A stretch of DNA of 64,000 nucleotides from an uncultured Armatimonadota bacterium (GTDB lineage: Bacteria; Armatimonadota; Fimbriimonadia; Fimbriimonadales; Fimbriimonadaceae), in assembly GCA_903833215.1 (NCBI GenBank), contig CAILEM010000010.1:98687-162686 (forward strand). Reading direction: 5' to 3'. A program made the position numbers and the translations under genes. Shown one piece after another: positions 27,874 through 36,970 of this stretch. The notes beneath the pieces are model-generated. The model had not been told where the DNA came from. It did no database searches and saw only the letters and a list, made by a program, of their open reading frames with translations. Every line of letters begins with the position of its first letter. Positions within the stretch are counted from its first letter, which is position 1.

Positions 27874-29742
27874 ATGTCTAACGCGACCGTGGACTCAATC
27901 GTCAACTCGATTTCTACTGTTCCACCGTACGTCAATCGTCAAGATGTCATCGATTGGGTCAATGAGATCGCAAGCTTGGTGACTCCTGACTCGATTCATT
28001 GGTGCACCGGTACTCAGGAAGAGTACGATGCCCTATGCCAGAAGATGGTTGAGAGTGGAACGCTGATTCCTCTGAACCCAACAAAGCGCCCAAATTCATT
28101 CTTGGCACGATCCGACGCCAGTGACGTCGCTCGAGTCGAGGACCGAACCTTCGTGTGCAGCGCCAGAAAGATTGATGCTGGCCCGACAAACAACTGGGTT
28201 GACCCCAAGGAGATGAAAGCCGAACTTCAAGGCATCTTCAAGGGTTCCATGACCGGTCGAACGATGTACGTCATCCCATTCTGCATGGGACCGTTAGGTT
28301 CGGACATCGCACAGTACGGCATTGAGATTACAGACTCACCTTATGTAGTTGTGAACATGCGAATCATGACGCGAATGGGCAAGCAAGCCATCGAAGCGAT
28401 GGGAAGCCGGCCATTCGTTCCATGCGTTCACTCCGTTGGTGCACCCCTTACACCAGGCCAAACCGACGAGCCATGGCCCTGCAATCGCGAGACGAAATAC
28501 ATCGTTCATTTTCCTGAGGATCGAGCGATCTGGTCTTATGGATCTGGGTACGGCGGAAATGCCCTGCTTGGTAAGAAGTGCTTTGCCCTAAGAATCGCAA
28601 GCTGTATGGCGCGAGATGAAGGCTGGCTTGCCGAGCACATGCTCATTCTTGGTGTCGAAGGCCCAAACAAAGTCAAAACCTATGTCGCTGCCGCGTTCCC
28701 AAGCGCTTGCGGAAAGACCAACTTTGCGATGCTCATTCCTCCCGATGCGCTGAGTGATTGGAAAGTCACGACGGTTGGTGATGACATCGCCTGGATCAAA
28801 CCAGGTGCCGATGGCCGACTCTACGCGATCAACCCCGAAGCTGGATTCTTCGGCGTTGCCCCGGGAACGAACTACAAGACGAACCCGAACGCGATGGCGT
28901 CGATCGAAAGCAATACGATCTTTACGAATGTTGCCCTTACGGATGATGGCGACATTTGGTGGGAAGGAATCGACGGACCGACCCCGTCCCACCTCATTGA
29001 CTGGACAGGGAAGGACTGGACGCCCGAAGCAGGACGCAAGGCTGCCCATCCTAACTCAAGGTTCACGGCTCCAGCCAATCAGTGCCCGTGCATCGATCCT
29101 GACTGGGAAGCCCCACAGGGCGTACCAATCAGCGCGCTCATCTTCGGCGGAAGACGTCCCAATACCGTCCCACTCGTCGTGCAAGCGACAAGCTGGATGT
29201 TCGGCGTCTACAAGGCAGCAACCATGGGAAGCGAAACCACCGCTGCCGCATTTGGAGTGCAGGGCGTCGTTCGACGCGATCCATTCGCGATGTTGCCATT
29301 CTGCGGCTACCACATGGGCGATTACTTCAACCATTGGCTCCAGATCGGAAGAACCCTTCCTGACCCACCATCAATCTTCAGTGTGAACTGGTTCCGAAAG
29401 GACGAAGAAGGTCAGTTCATCTGGCCAGGCTACGGCGAGAATATGCGAGTGCTCAAGTGGATCGTTCAGCGTGTCCAAGGCAACGCACACGCCGTCGAAA
29501 GCCCACTCGGCTACATGCCGAAGTATGAGGATATGGATTGGACAGGAAGCGACGTCACCGCCGAGACCTTCTACAAGGTGATGGCCGTCGATCCAGATCT
29601 ATGGAAGCAGGAAGTCGCATCGCACGACGAGCTGTTCAACCGGCTCTACGATCGAATCCCCAAAGAAATGATCCTGATGCGCGAGTTGATCCTATCCAAG
29701 ATGTGGAGAGTCCCCGCCGTTTGGGAAATGGCGCACGAGTAG
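27874..29742 (+). CDS. pckG: Phosphoenolpyruvate carboxykinase (GTP)
   Basis: Converts oxaloacetate and GTP to PEP and CO2, feeding gluconeogenesis. 622 aa, the normal GTP-type length. The P-loop with its reactive cysteine is in [19 protein letters not shown], the PEP-binding [15 protein letters not shown] region, [11 protein letters not shown] and the GTP-site motif FNHWLQ are also present. A GAGGAGG box 9 nt before the ATG at 27874 sets the start. It complements ppdK further along the window. Confidence 0.96.
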   Translation: MSNATVDSIVNSISTVPPYVNRQDVIDWVNEIASLVTPDSIHWCTGTQEEYDALCQKMVESGTLIPLNPTKRPNSFLARSDASDVARVEDRTFVCSARKIDAGPTNNWVDPKEMKAELQGIFKGSMTGRTMYVIPFCMGPLGSDIAQYGIEITDSPYVVVNMRIMTRMGKQAIEAMGSRPFVPCVHSVGAPLTPGQTDEPWPCNRETKYIVHFPEDRAIWSYGSGYGGNALLGKKCFALRIASCMARDEGWLAEHMLILGVEGPNKVKTYVAAAFPSACGKTNFAMLIPPDALSDWKVTTVGDDIAWIKPGADGRLYAINPEAGFFGVAPGTNYKTNPNAMASIESNTIFTNVALTDDGDIWWEGIDGPTPSHLIDWTGKDWTPEAGRKAAHPNSRFTAPANQCPCIDPDWEAPQGVPISALIFGGRRPNTVPLVVQATSWMFGVYKAATMGSETTAAAFGVQGVVRRDPFAMLPFCGYHMGDYFNHWLQIGRTLPDPPSIFSVNWFRKDEEGQFIWPGYGENMRVLKWIVQRVQGNAHAVESPLGYMPKYEDMDWTGSDVTAETFYKVMAVDPDLWKQEVASHDELFNRLYDRIPKEMILMRELILSKMWRVPAVWEMAHE

Positions 29743-29766
29743 GCGATAACCCCAACTAGCCCAACC

Positions 29767-29812
29767 AAAAAGCCTCCTCACCAACGCCCAAAGCGCGGTG
29801 AGGAGGCTTTTT
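29767..29812. terminator. Strong bidirectional terminator after pckG
   Basis: Perfect 16-bp stem: AAAAAGCCTCCTCACC (29767-29782) and GGTGAGGAGGCTTTTT (29797-29812) with a 14-nt loop. The A-run and T-run let it work in both directions. Confidence 0.92.
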
Positions 29813-29891
29813 CGTTTCTCGGCGGGAGGTGAAAACCGTTTAGCAAGCGCGTACGAGCTCTTGGAGCAATATTCGAAATTGTAACTTGGTT

Positions 29892-29971
29892 CCTCTCCCT
29901 TTTTTAAAAGGGCAGAGGTCAGGCGAGGGTTATGCCATCGACGTGCCTTTGGCTCCATTGTCTCCGGAACT
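29892..29971 (+). repeat. Double-hairpin repeat family 1, divergent copy D
   Basis: Shows the family order: CCTCTCC, T-run/A-run hairpin, GGGTTATGCCATC, then TCTCCGGAACT. It is the most diverged of the five copies and has lost the second hairpin. Around it (29813-30305) I see only a 44-codon frame (30020-30154) without supporting signals and a GCCTCCAGGC/GCCTGGAGGC hairpin (30244-30277) beyond the next gene's stop. Confidence 0.55.
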
Positions 29972-30305
29972 CAGGTCCACTGACTGAACCTGACGCGATC
30001 CCTCACGAATCTATTTCAATGGAAAAGCGAGAGACCATTACGGGGTACACCTCTCGATTGCCTCGATTCAACCCTCGAGTGGCTGTGATGCTCAACGAGG
30101 ATTTGAATATCTTCTCAGCGATCGTTGAGCTTGAACGCTCCGGCATTGAATGAAGTGCCAAACCAGCATTCTTCCTACTGGATTGTATGACCCATGTATC
30201 CAGCCAAGGGGAATTAGTCCGGCGGTAGGTCACACACGACGAAGCCTCCAGGCAGACTGAAAACAGAGCCTGGAGGCACCGAAGTCAATGTAGGATGTTG
30301 AGCGC

Positions 30306-30944
30306 CTACTTAACCATGAAGTGCTTGTGGGTCATGCAGCACGACATATAAACAACTTCGTCTGCCTTCGCCGCATTGATCTTCAGAAGTCGGACAATGA
30401 TGTCCTTCTGACGCTCATTGACATCTCTGTCAGATTCCATCGTGTCGGAGTTCCACCAGGCATCCAACTGTGTCTTCTCGGTTTCGTTAAGCTTTGAACC
30501 TAGGATCTCGAGCGCTGTGTCGTAGTCGATGTCTCGGTAGCGAGGGTGCTGCATGATCATGCGCATAGGACGCATGCTTTCCTCAGATTCCTGAGCAAGG
30601 ATCACTTGGTCATCTGACTTCACTGAGTCCATGACGACAGCGTCGTTCGGCATCATCACCATAACCATTTGGCTGTGGATGATGACCGACTGTCGATGCG
30701 CGGCAAAAAGGCCGCTAACAATAGCATTCTCAACGGTCGCTGGCAGTCGATCCAACATCTGGTTAAAGTCGTACTGATCGCCAGCGGAAAGATACTCAGC
30801 CTGACGGCATACTTCGCGCTTGATGTCTCTCTGGGACTTTCCAGTGGCATCGATGGAATAGCGACCATCCTCTCGATGGTTGTCCTGGGCGATGGCAGAG
30901 ACGGATACTGCTGCCAAAGCAGTGAGCAACATGGTTTTCAACAT
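30306..30944 (-). CDS. Secreted protein of unknown function
   Basis: 212 aa with a clear Sec signal peptide (MLKTMLLTALAAVSVSAIAQ, cleavage about residue 20). The mature part is helical and acidic with many Met residues, and has a CC pair near the C-terminus (YMSCCMTHKHF). No family recognised. GAAGGAAG lies upstream of the ATG. Monocistronic. Confidence 0.75.
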   Translation of the reverse strand: MLKTMLLTALAAVSVSAIAQDNHREDGRYSIDATGKSQRDIKREVCRQAEYLSAGDQYDFNQMLDRLPATVENAIVSGLFAAHRQSVIIHSQMVMVMMPNDAVVMDSVKSDDQVILAQESEESMRPMRMIMQHPRYRDIDYDTALEILGSKLNETEKTQLDAWWNSDTMESDRDVNERQKDIIVRLLKINAAKADEVVYMSCCMTHKHFMVK

Positions 30945-31053
30945 AATTTTTCTTCCTTCAAACCCGGACCTTAGGTGGTTGCGGGTATTTCGAACGTACG
31001 GCTACCATTCGGTTGCCGAAGTTCCGTGAAGGAAGAAAAAGCCTGCCGAATCC

Positions 31054-32346
31054 CTAACGAACGCCGGTAGCGTTGAGCGTGTGGCCGACAAACCGCAGAT
31101 GATGCTCTAGGCTAAACATTTCTTCTATTTGCTCAGCAGACAGCCTTTCGGTTACTTCAGGATCGGTGGCAACCGATGTCTTGAAGTCGTGACCTTCCCA
31201 CGCCTTTGCTGCGTTTCGTTGCGCGACTTTGTAAGCCGACTCACGAGACATCCCGGCATGAATGAGTGCGATCATCACATGCTCGCTGAACACGAGATCG
31301 CCCATCTGCCGTAAGTTCTTTTGCATCGTTTCGGGGAATACCTGGAGGCCCTTGAGGATGGAGGTCAAGCGATTCAGCATGAAATCGGCAAGCTGGCACG
31401 AATCTGGGAAGACGATGCGCTCAAGCGAAGAGTTGGTCAGGTCGCGCTCGTGCCAGGTAGCTACGCTTTCCAGCATTGCGTGGGAATTTCCGCGCAACAA
31501 CCGAGCCAATCCACATACCGTCTCCGAATTCCAAGGGTTTCGCTTGTGAGGCATGGCGCTGCTTCCTGTCTGGCCCTTCGCAAAGGCCTCTTGGACTTCT
31601 AGAATCTCAGTTCGCTGAAGGTTTCTCAGCTCGGTAGCGATTCTCTCAAGCCCCGCACCCATCAGCGCAAGCACATTTAGGAAGTTGGCGTGTCGGTCTC
31701 GGTTGATAATTTGGGTGCTGGCGGGATCAGGAGTGAGGCCGAGTTTCGAGCAGACAATCTGCTCCATTTCGGGGGAAGTGATCGCATGAATGCCAACGGC
31801 GCCGGACACTTTGCCGACGGCAAGTTCGACTCGAGCTAATTCAAGCCGTGAAATATTCCGGGTTAGCTCGGCATACCAGTTGGCGCATTTGAAGCCAAAA
31901 GTGATCGGCTCTGCGTGGATTCCGTGGGTGCGGCCAATCTCGACCGTGTGCTCGTGTTCAAGGGACAACCGTTTGATTTCAGTGCCAAGCGCATGAGCGC
32001 TCTTAATGAGTACGTCGCATGAATCGCGGAGCATGATTCCCAATGCGGTGTCGATGACATCGTAGCTTGTGACTCCTAAATGCACAAATCGTCCGGACTC
32101 ACCGATGTTCTCGGAGAGGTTTCGAACGAAGGCCATCAGGTCATGGCGGGTCTCAAGCTCAATCTCATCGCAACGCTTCAGGTCAAACGCGGCCTTCGCC
32201 TTGATCTCTTCCAAAGCAGACGCGGGAACTGCACCCAGCTCTACATGGGCCTCTACAATGGCGACCTCTACGTCTTGCCACCGCTGGTACTTAGCCTGGC
32301 GGGACCAAATGGAATTCATGGCGGAGGTCGTGTATCGTTCAATCAT
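31054..32346 (-). CDS. purB: Adenylosuccinate lyase
   Basis: Catalyses two fumarate-releasing steps of purine synthesis (SAICAR to AICAR, adenylosuccinate to AMP). The superfamily signature GSSAMPHKRNP is exact, preceded by the catalytic-histidine region IGRTHGIHAEPITFG and HLGVTSYDVIDTAL. 430 aa is the usual length. A single gene, divergent from PPK2 with 78 nt between them. Confidence 0.96.
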   Translation of the reverse strand: MIERYTTSAMNSIWSRQAKYQRWQDVEVAIVEAHVELGAVPASALEEIKAKAAFDLKRCDEIELETRHDLMAFVRNLSENIGESGRFVHLGVTSYDVIDTALGIMLRDSCDVLIKSAHALGTEIKRLSLEHEHTVEIGRTHGIHAEPITFGFKCANWYAELTRNISRLELARVELAVGKVSGAVGIHAITSPEMEQIVCSKLGLTPDPASTQIINRDRHANFLNVLALMGAGLERIATELRNLQRTEILEVQEAFAKGQTGSSAMPHKRNPWNSETVCGLARLLRGNSHAMLESVATWHERDLTNSSLERIVFPDSCQLADFMLNRLTSILKGLQVFPETMQKNLRQMGDLVFSEHVMIALIHAGMSRESAYKVAQRNAAKAWEGHDFKTSVATDPEVTERLSAEQIEEMFSLEHHLRFVGHTLNATGVR

Positions 32347-32412
32347 CGGCCCCTAAAGAGTACCTTCGCTCGATCTCCCCAAATTGGAGAGGAACCCATG
32401 CTCCGTTCACGC

Positions 32413-32418
32413 TAGACT
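32413..32418 (+). promoter_or_regulatory. -10 box for leaderless start of the PPK2 gene
   Basis: TAGACT exactly 6 nt before the ATG at 32425, no ribosome binding site. Same box and spacing class as 11290, 57864 and others. Confidence 0.65.
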
Positions 32419-32424
32419 GCAAAT

Positions 32425-33267
32425 ATGTCTTACGCGAAAGTTGTCAAACCAGGGTCATCGGTTTCGTTGAAGGATTTTGATCCGGGGGACCACGGCGGAC
32501 TGGAAAGGGAAGTGGCGGATGCCATACGAAGCGAGCGAGGCAAGAAGGTCGAAGGGCTACAAGAATTGATGTATGCCGCGAACATGAATTCTCTACTGAT
32601 CGTGTTGCAGGGCATCGACACGAGCGGAAAGGATGGCTCGATTCGGAGCATCCTAAACGTCGTCAATGTCCAGAGCTGTCGAGTGGAGAGCTTTAAGGCA
32701 CCTACGTCGCTTGAGGCTTCCCATGACTTCCTCTGGCGCGTTCATGCCAAGGTTCCCGCCGCCGGTGGAATGACGATCTTCAACCGTTCACATTACGAGG
32801 ATGTCCTTGTCGTAAGAGTTCATGATCTCGTGCCGAAAGACATTTGGAAGAAGCGTTACGATCAGATCAACCATTTCGAAGAGTTGCTGTCGGACTCAGG
32901 CACGATCATTCTGAAGTTCTTCCTCCACATCAGCAAAGACGAGCAGAAGCGAAGGTTGTTGGCCCGGGAAGAGGACCCAGACAAGTCGTGGAAACTGGCT
33001 GTAGGTGACTGGAAGGAGCGCGAGCTTTGGAGCAAATACGAAGAAGCCTATAACGACGTTCTCGAAAAGTGCAGCACCGAAATCGCCCCATGGCACATCG
33101 TCCCCGCCAACCACAAATGGTTCCGTGACCTCGCCATTATGGAAGTCATCGAGGCAACTCTCAAGCCATACAAATCCGATTGGCACGACCATCTAAAGAA
33201 GATCGGAGTCGAAAGAAAAGCCGAACTAGAACAGTTCCGAACCCTCGGCGAAAAGAAATCAACCTAG
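32425..33267 (+). CDS. Polyphosphate kinase 2 family nucleotide phosphotransferase
   Basis: Uses polyphosphate to phosphorylate nucleotides. Walker A GIDTSGKDGS, lid region SFKAPTSLEASHDFLWR and the second acidic/arginine motif FNRSHYEDVLVVRVH are intact. The arrangement resembles the short class III PPK2 enzymes (AMP and ADP as acceptors), which is from memory of Meiothermus-type sequences. 280 aa, one domain. TAGACT at 32413-32418 leaves 6 nt to the ATG and there is no Shine-Dalgarno sequence. Confidence 0.93.
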   Translation: MSYAKVVKPGSSVSLKDFDPGDHGGLEREVADAIRSERGKKVEGLQELMYAANMNSLLIVLQGIDTSGKDGSIRSILNVVNVQSCRVESFKAPTSLEASHDFLWRVHAKVPAAGGMTIFNRSHYEDVLVVRVHDLVPKDIWKKRYDQINHFEELLSDSGTIILKFFLHISKDEQKRRLLAREEDPDKSWKLAVGDWKERELWSKYEEAYNDVLEKCSTEIAPWHIVPANHKWFRDLAIMEVIEATLKPYKSDWHDHLKKIGVERKAELEQFRTLGEKKST

Positions 33268-33293
33268 ATTCCCTGTAGATGCGAGGCGTGCCG

Positions 33294-33476
33294 TAATGTC
33301 AAACAGTTTTGGTATTTCAACAGCCGCCGTAGCCGCCGGATGGCTTGTGCCGGCGTTCGGACCGTTCGCCAAGACCACAGCCGCCGTAGCCGCCGGATGG
33401 TTTGTGCCGGCGTTCGGACCGTTCGCCAAGACCAAAAATGGGGTCAAGCCCATTCTGCCAAAACTGTTTGACATTA
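33294..33476. mobile_element. 183-bp MITE-like element with 19-bp perfect inverted ends
   Basis: Ends are TAATGTCAAACAGTTTTGG (33294-33312) and its exact reverse complement (33458-33476). Inside are two head-to-tail 57-bp copies (33320-33376 and 33377-33433) differing at one base. No transposase. It lies between the PPK2 gene and the threonine aldolase gene. A plus-strand reading frame across it is probably a by-product of the 57-bp (19-codon) repeat unit. Confidence 0.8.
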
Positions 33477-33583
33477 AGGGAAGGACGGTTGGGTTCGTTC
33501 GATACCACGCAAGGCTCCTCGCGGACCCATGGCTTCGCTTTTTGGAGAGGATTGCCCATGGCAAACCGGAGGAGCAGGGCGAC

Positions 33584-34672
33584 CTACTCCTTCTCGATGA
33601 ACCCAACGAACTGCCCAAACAACTCCCGCCACCGTTCCGCCGCAACGTCGAGCGCCGCCTCTCCAATCCAAATCTCCGATTTCGTGCCACGTTCGGATTG
33701 AGCGAAATATTGGAAGAGAAGCGTTTTCTCCTGCTCGGCGATCTGCCCACACGCGTCCAACGCCCGTTCGGCGGAGGTCGGCAAATACACATGCATCATA
33801 TTCGTCGGCGGCGCTTTGGGCTCAACGACAACACCAGGAAACTCCTGCAAAATCGAAGCGATCTCAGCCGCCTTCGCCACGTAGTCAGGGATCCGATGAA
33901 CGTGCAGATCTAAGCCGATCTTCGCGGAAATGGCATTGGGTGCCATCACAACCAGATTTCCACCTTGCCGTCGCATCCAAATCCTCGCTTCGTCAATAAA
34001 GTCAGCCGGACCCGCCAACATTGCCCCCGGTAATCCCCGAAGAATCTTGTAGAACGATACGTAGACGCTGTCGAACGCCTCCACGATTTCCCGATACGGA
34101 CGCCCATAAAATGGCTGGGTTTCCCAGAGTCGTGCCCCATCGAGATGTAATCGCATTCCCGAAGCCTTCGCATAGTCCGTGATCGCTCTTAGTTGATCCC
34201 ACGTCGGCAATTGCCCGCCAATCTCCCGCTGAGGAAGCTCAATGAGCAACGACCCAATCGGTTTCTCAACTGCCTTCAAATCGTCCAGTGTAAACAGACG
34301 CGAATCATCACCGAGCAATTCCGCCTCAAGATGGTGCAACTCCCGATATCCCATGTGCTCATGGAGTTCGAGGTGGCTTGTCGGGTGAAACGCGATCGTC
34401 TTGTTATTTGCACGATCCGCCCAGATCCGAAGGGCAATCGGCTGGGCCATCGTTCCACTCGGCATGAACACGGCAGCTTCTTTTCCAAGCAAGTCGGCAA
34501 TTTCGCGCTCGAACTTCTCAACAAAACCGCCCCTGCCGTAGTTATCTGGCCGTTCGTCACACAGTGGGCTTTCGGATAGCTCGCGAAAGCGATCTCGCAA
34601 CTTCTTCCGATGGTGATCGCAAAGGAAATGGGTGCATCCTGCTGCCGCTTCTCGGAACTGATCTGGTGTCAT
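33584..34672 (-). CDS. Threonine aldolase / beta-eliminating lyase family PLP enzyme
   Basis: 362 aa. PLP fold type I with the aldolase-like layout: LLGKEAAVFMPSGTMAQPIALR, HPTSHLELHE, the aspartate in RLHLDGARLWE and the PLP lysine in VSFYKILRGLPGAML. This group includes low-specificity L-threonine aldolases. The N-terminal 40 residues (CTHFLCDHHRKK) are longer than in E. coli LtaE. A TATCAT box (34682-34687) lies 9 nt before the ATG. Confidence 0.88.
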   Translation of the reverse strand: MTPDQFREAAAGCTHFLCDHHRKKLRDRFRELSESPLCDERPDNYGRGGFVEKFEREIADLLGKEAAVFMPSGTMAQPIALRIWADRANNKTIAFHPTSHLELHEHMGYRELHHLEAELLGDDSRLFTLDDLKAVEKPIGSLLIELPQREIGGQLPTWDQLRAITDYAKASGMRLHLDGARLWETQPFYGRPYREIVEAFDSVYVSFYKILRGLPGAMLAGPADFIDEARIWMRRQGGNLVVMAPNAISAKIGLDLHVHRIPDYVAKAAEIASILQEFPGVVVEPKAPPTNMMHVYLPTSAERALDACGQIAEQEKTLLFQYFAQSERGTKSEIWIGEAALDVAAERWRELFGQFVGFIEKE

Positions 34673-34689
34673 GCGAAAAGCATGATAGC

Positions 34690-35721
34690 CTAACCGAAGA
34701 ATTTGGTGAGAGAATCGCTGAGCGCTTTGGCGGTGTAATTTACCAGCGGAATTCCACGGTCGTAGTTCATCCGGGTTGGACCCACCAATGCGATGACGCC
34801 AGCCTCTTGGTCCCCGATATAAAAGCTCTTCCTCACCACCGAAAGCTGCTGCATGGTCGCGTGCCGGTTCTCCCGTCCAATCATGACCGGCCGAACCTGC
34901 TCCGACGGCGCGATCGCATCGAACAGCACTTCTGACTCTGTCAGCTCCTCCAGCATGATCTGCAGCGATACCAAATCGCGTTGGAACTCAGGCTGCGCAT
35001 ACATGTACTCCTCACCTTCGGTGATAAGCACGCCACGGGTCAGGTCTCGGGCAATCGAGCGGACGTTTGTCCAAAGACTCACGATCAGCTTATCAATAGC
35101 CGGGTTTCCAACCCCGGTTGGTGTCTTGGATTTCGTAAGCCCCTTGAGTTCTTTGCCACAAATGGTCGTCGTCAGCATCTCATTGGCTCGACCAACGTCT
35201 TCCAGCGTCAACCCCACCGGAACCTCAATCATTCGGTTTTCAACGTGACCATTGCTGAGGACAAGGACAAGCAAAGCTTGGGCTGGACCAAGCGCGCTCA
35301 CAACCGCATTTCGAACCTTGATATCGCTATCGCGAACCGTCGTGGCCACCCCAAGCAGGTGAGTGACGCGGCTCAGCGCTCGAACCGTGTCGCGAAGAAG
35401 AATATGGAGTGCGTCGCCGTCGTCGGTCGCATCCTTAACTCGGTTCTTTGCGACGGTATCGAGATCCTGAGTGACGATCAAGTGATCGACGTAATATCGA
35501 TATCCAAGGTCGCTGGGAATTCTTCCTGCGCTCGTGTGGGGTTGCTCAAGCAAGCCGAGATCTGACATCTCGGCCATCTCGTTTCGAACCGTTGCCGATT
35601 TGACCCCAAGCTGATACTTCTGCACGAGCGCCTCGCTCCCGATGGGTTCGGCAGCGGTGACGTACTCAATAATGATCGCCTGCAGGATCGTCTGTTTGCG
35701 GGGATCAAGTTCAGATAGCAC
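34690..35721 (-). CDS. hrcA: Heat-inducible transcription repressor HrcA
   Basis: Represses chaperone genes through the CIRCE operator. 343 aa. The N-terminal winged helix is clear (PRKQTILQAIIIEYV, PIGSEALVQKYQLGVKSATVRNEMAEMSDLGLLEQPHTSAGRIPSDLGYR split over helices), then the GAF-like core and the C-terminal IGPTRMNYD type motif (VGPTRMNYDRGI). Starts at GTG with TAAAAT 6 nt upstream. Not linked to grpE/dnaK here, and I saw no CIRCE sequence in the window. Confidence 0.95.
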   Translation of the reverse strand: MLSELDPRKQTILQAIIIEYVTAAEPIGSEALVQKYQLGVKSATVRNEMAEMSDLGLLEQPHTSAGRIPSDLGYRYYVDHLIVTQDLDTVAKNRVKDATDDGDALHILLRDTVRALSRVTHLLGVATTVRDSDIKVRNAVVSALGPAQALLVLVLSNGHVENRMIEVPVGLTLEDVGRANEMLTTTICGKELKGLTKSKTPTGVGNPAIDKLIVSLWTNVRSIARDLTRGVLITEGEEYMYAQPEFQRDLVSLQIMLEELTESEVLFDAIAPSEQVRPVMIGRENRHATMQQLSVVRKSFYIGDQEAGVIALVGPTRMNYDRGIPLVNYTAKALSDSLTKFFG

Positions 35722-35727
35722 GAATTG

Positions 35728-35733
35728 ATTTTA
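35728..35733 (-). promoter_or_regulatory. -10 box for leaderless start of hrcA
   Basis: TAAAAT on the minus strand, 6 nt before the GTG at 35721, no ribosome binding site. Confidence 0.62.
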
Positions 35734-35782
35734 CGCGGTATCCGTGCGGAACGGTGAGCATTCCATGTAAGCTCGTTTCTCC

Positions 35783-36187
35783 ATGGCCGGTGAACTGGGT
35801 GAAGATGGGTTAACGCGACTTGGCGTAGCGGGTGCACTTTGCCGTGAATATGAGGCTGACGAAAAGGCCTTCCTCGGTTTCCTCGCAGACTCACTCACAA
35901 AAGCGTTTGGCTCCGAAGTCGAGCGACTGGTGAAGGGCGGATTCCTCGCCAAGAAGACCTTGCGAGGCATCTCTTTGCAGCACGGCGATGCGAAGTACAC
36001 CCTCGAAGATCCAGGATCGGGCCCACTCAAAGCCACCATCACCCATGTGGTTCGAGGCATTGCGCTGAAAACTGAGTCCGTTTCCGTAAACGATTGGCTC
36101 GACCAAATATCTGAAATTGCAGAGCAAAAGGCAAGCCAGCATGCCTCGACTCGCAAAGCGCTTGGAGAAATGTTAGGATTATCCTAA
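35783..36187 (+). CDS. Conserved-looking 134-aa protein of unknown function
   Basis: Small soluble protein, mixed helix and strand, no signal peptide or known motif. TAAGCT lies 9 nt before the ATG. It ends directly against the first YbjQ-like gene (stop and ATG adjacent), so it probably works with that pair. It is divergent from hrcA with 61 nt between the starts. Confidence 0.72.
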   Translation: MAGELGEDGLTRLGVAGALCREYEADEKAFLGFLADSLTKAFGSEVERLVKGGFLAKKTLRGISLQHGDAKYTLEDPGSGPLKATITHVVRGIALKTESVSVNDWLDQISEIAEQKASQHASTRKALGEMLGLS

Positions 36188-36958
36188 ATGCCCAAACCGT
36201 GGATTGCGACTTTCAACGGCGGTGAACTTGTTTGCGCAAATCAAGTGGGGTTAAAGCCGTTAGGCCAAGTGTTCGGTTGCGCAGTCAGAGGCGTGAGTAC
36301 CCAATACTTTCCAGCCACAAGCGATGAGGCCCGGATTGAGTCAGAAGCCTTTGACCCGATGCTGGCAGAATCTCTCGCCCATGTCCAAGCAGAAGCAACC
36401 CAACTGGGTGCCAATGCCGTAGTGGGTTGCCAGGTGGTTTGGACGCGAGTCGATGAGAGAGTGGAGGCAAGTGACGGATTTTATCCGTCGACACTCAAGA
36501 TATCCGGCACTGCCGTATTCGATACCGAAGCCCGAAAGGGAGAATTCTATATCGTTCCCGCCAGCCCAGATGAAATCATGGTGCTTCGAAGAGCCGACTA
36601 CATTCCTGCCGGACTCGCTCTCGGACGCAGCACCTACTATCAGACCGCCTGGCGACAAGTTCCCAAGATGACCGGCGGTGCCTTTTCAACCTGGGCCAAT
36701 GAGGAAGTAGTTGAACTGACCCGCGGGCCCTATATGGCTCGTGAGGTCGCCATGGGCAGGATGGCCGACATGGCTAAGGCCGCTGGGGCGGTCGGTATTG
36801 TTGGCGTCAAGATCGCCACCGAAATCCACCCGGCCGGAACACTGCAGGGAAGCACGATGTCCGTCACAACCCGTTTTCTATGCTATGGAACTGCAATCCG
36901 TCGAAAGCCAGGTTCCATCGACTTCGTAAGCGTCAAACCGATCATCCCACTCAGCTAG
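36188..36958 (+). CDS. Tandem YbjQ-like (heavy-metal-binding domain, DUF74-like) protein A
   Basis: 256 aa containing two repeats of a YbjQ/DUF74-type fold. Each repeat has an early GxxLGQVFGCAVRG or GLALGRSTYY strand, a helix rich in Ala and Met (MLAESLAHVQAEATQLGANAVVG; MAREVAMGRMADMAKAAGAVGIVG) and a final strand ending in FLCYGTAI. The family is named heavy-metal binding but its function is not established. Joined to the 134-aa gene upstream and 12 nt from a second tandem copy downstream. Confidence 0.82.
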   Translation: MPKPWIATFNGGELVCANQVGLKPLGQVFGCAVRGVSTQYFPATSDEARIESEAFDPMLAESLAHVQAEATQLGANAVVGCQVVWTRVDERVEASDGFYPSTLKISGTAVFDTEARKGEFYIVPASPDEIMVLRRADYIPAGLALGRSTYYQTAWRQVPKMTGGAFSTWANEEVVELTRGPYMAREVAMGRMADMAKAAGAVGIVGVKIATEIHPAGTLQGSTMSVTTRFLCYGTAIRRKPGSIDFVSVKPIIPLS

Positions 36959-36970
36959 GAGAATTTACAG

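Noticed and set aside
29932..30154. Plus-strand frame ending in a 44-codon segment from 30020
   Set aside because: Overlaps a family 1 repeat, no ribosome binding site or -10 box in position, no recognised motif.
33317..33559. Minus-strand frame with tandem GERSERRHKPSGGYGGC repeats
   Set aside because: Same 57-bp duplicated DNA read on the other strand; the protein repeat is explained by the DNA repeat.
33296..33913. 205-codon plus-strand frame with repeated AAVAAGW motifs
   Set aside because: Its first part is the MITE-like element with a 57-bp in-frame duplication and its remainder is antisense to the threonine aldolase gene. No ribosome binding site.
34981..35565. 194-codon plus-strand frame
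   Set aside because: Antisense to hrcA, whose motifs and start are clear.
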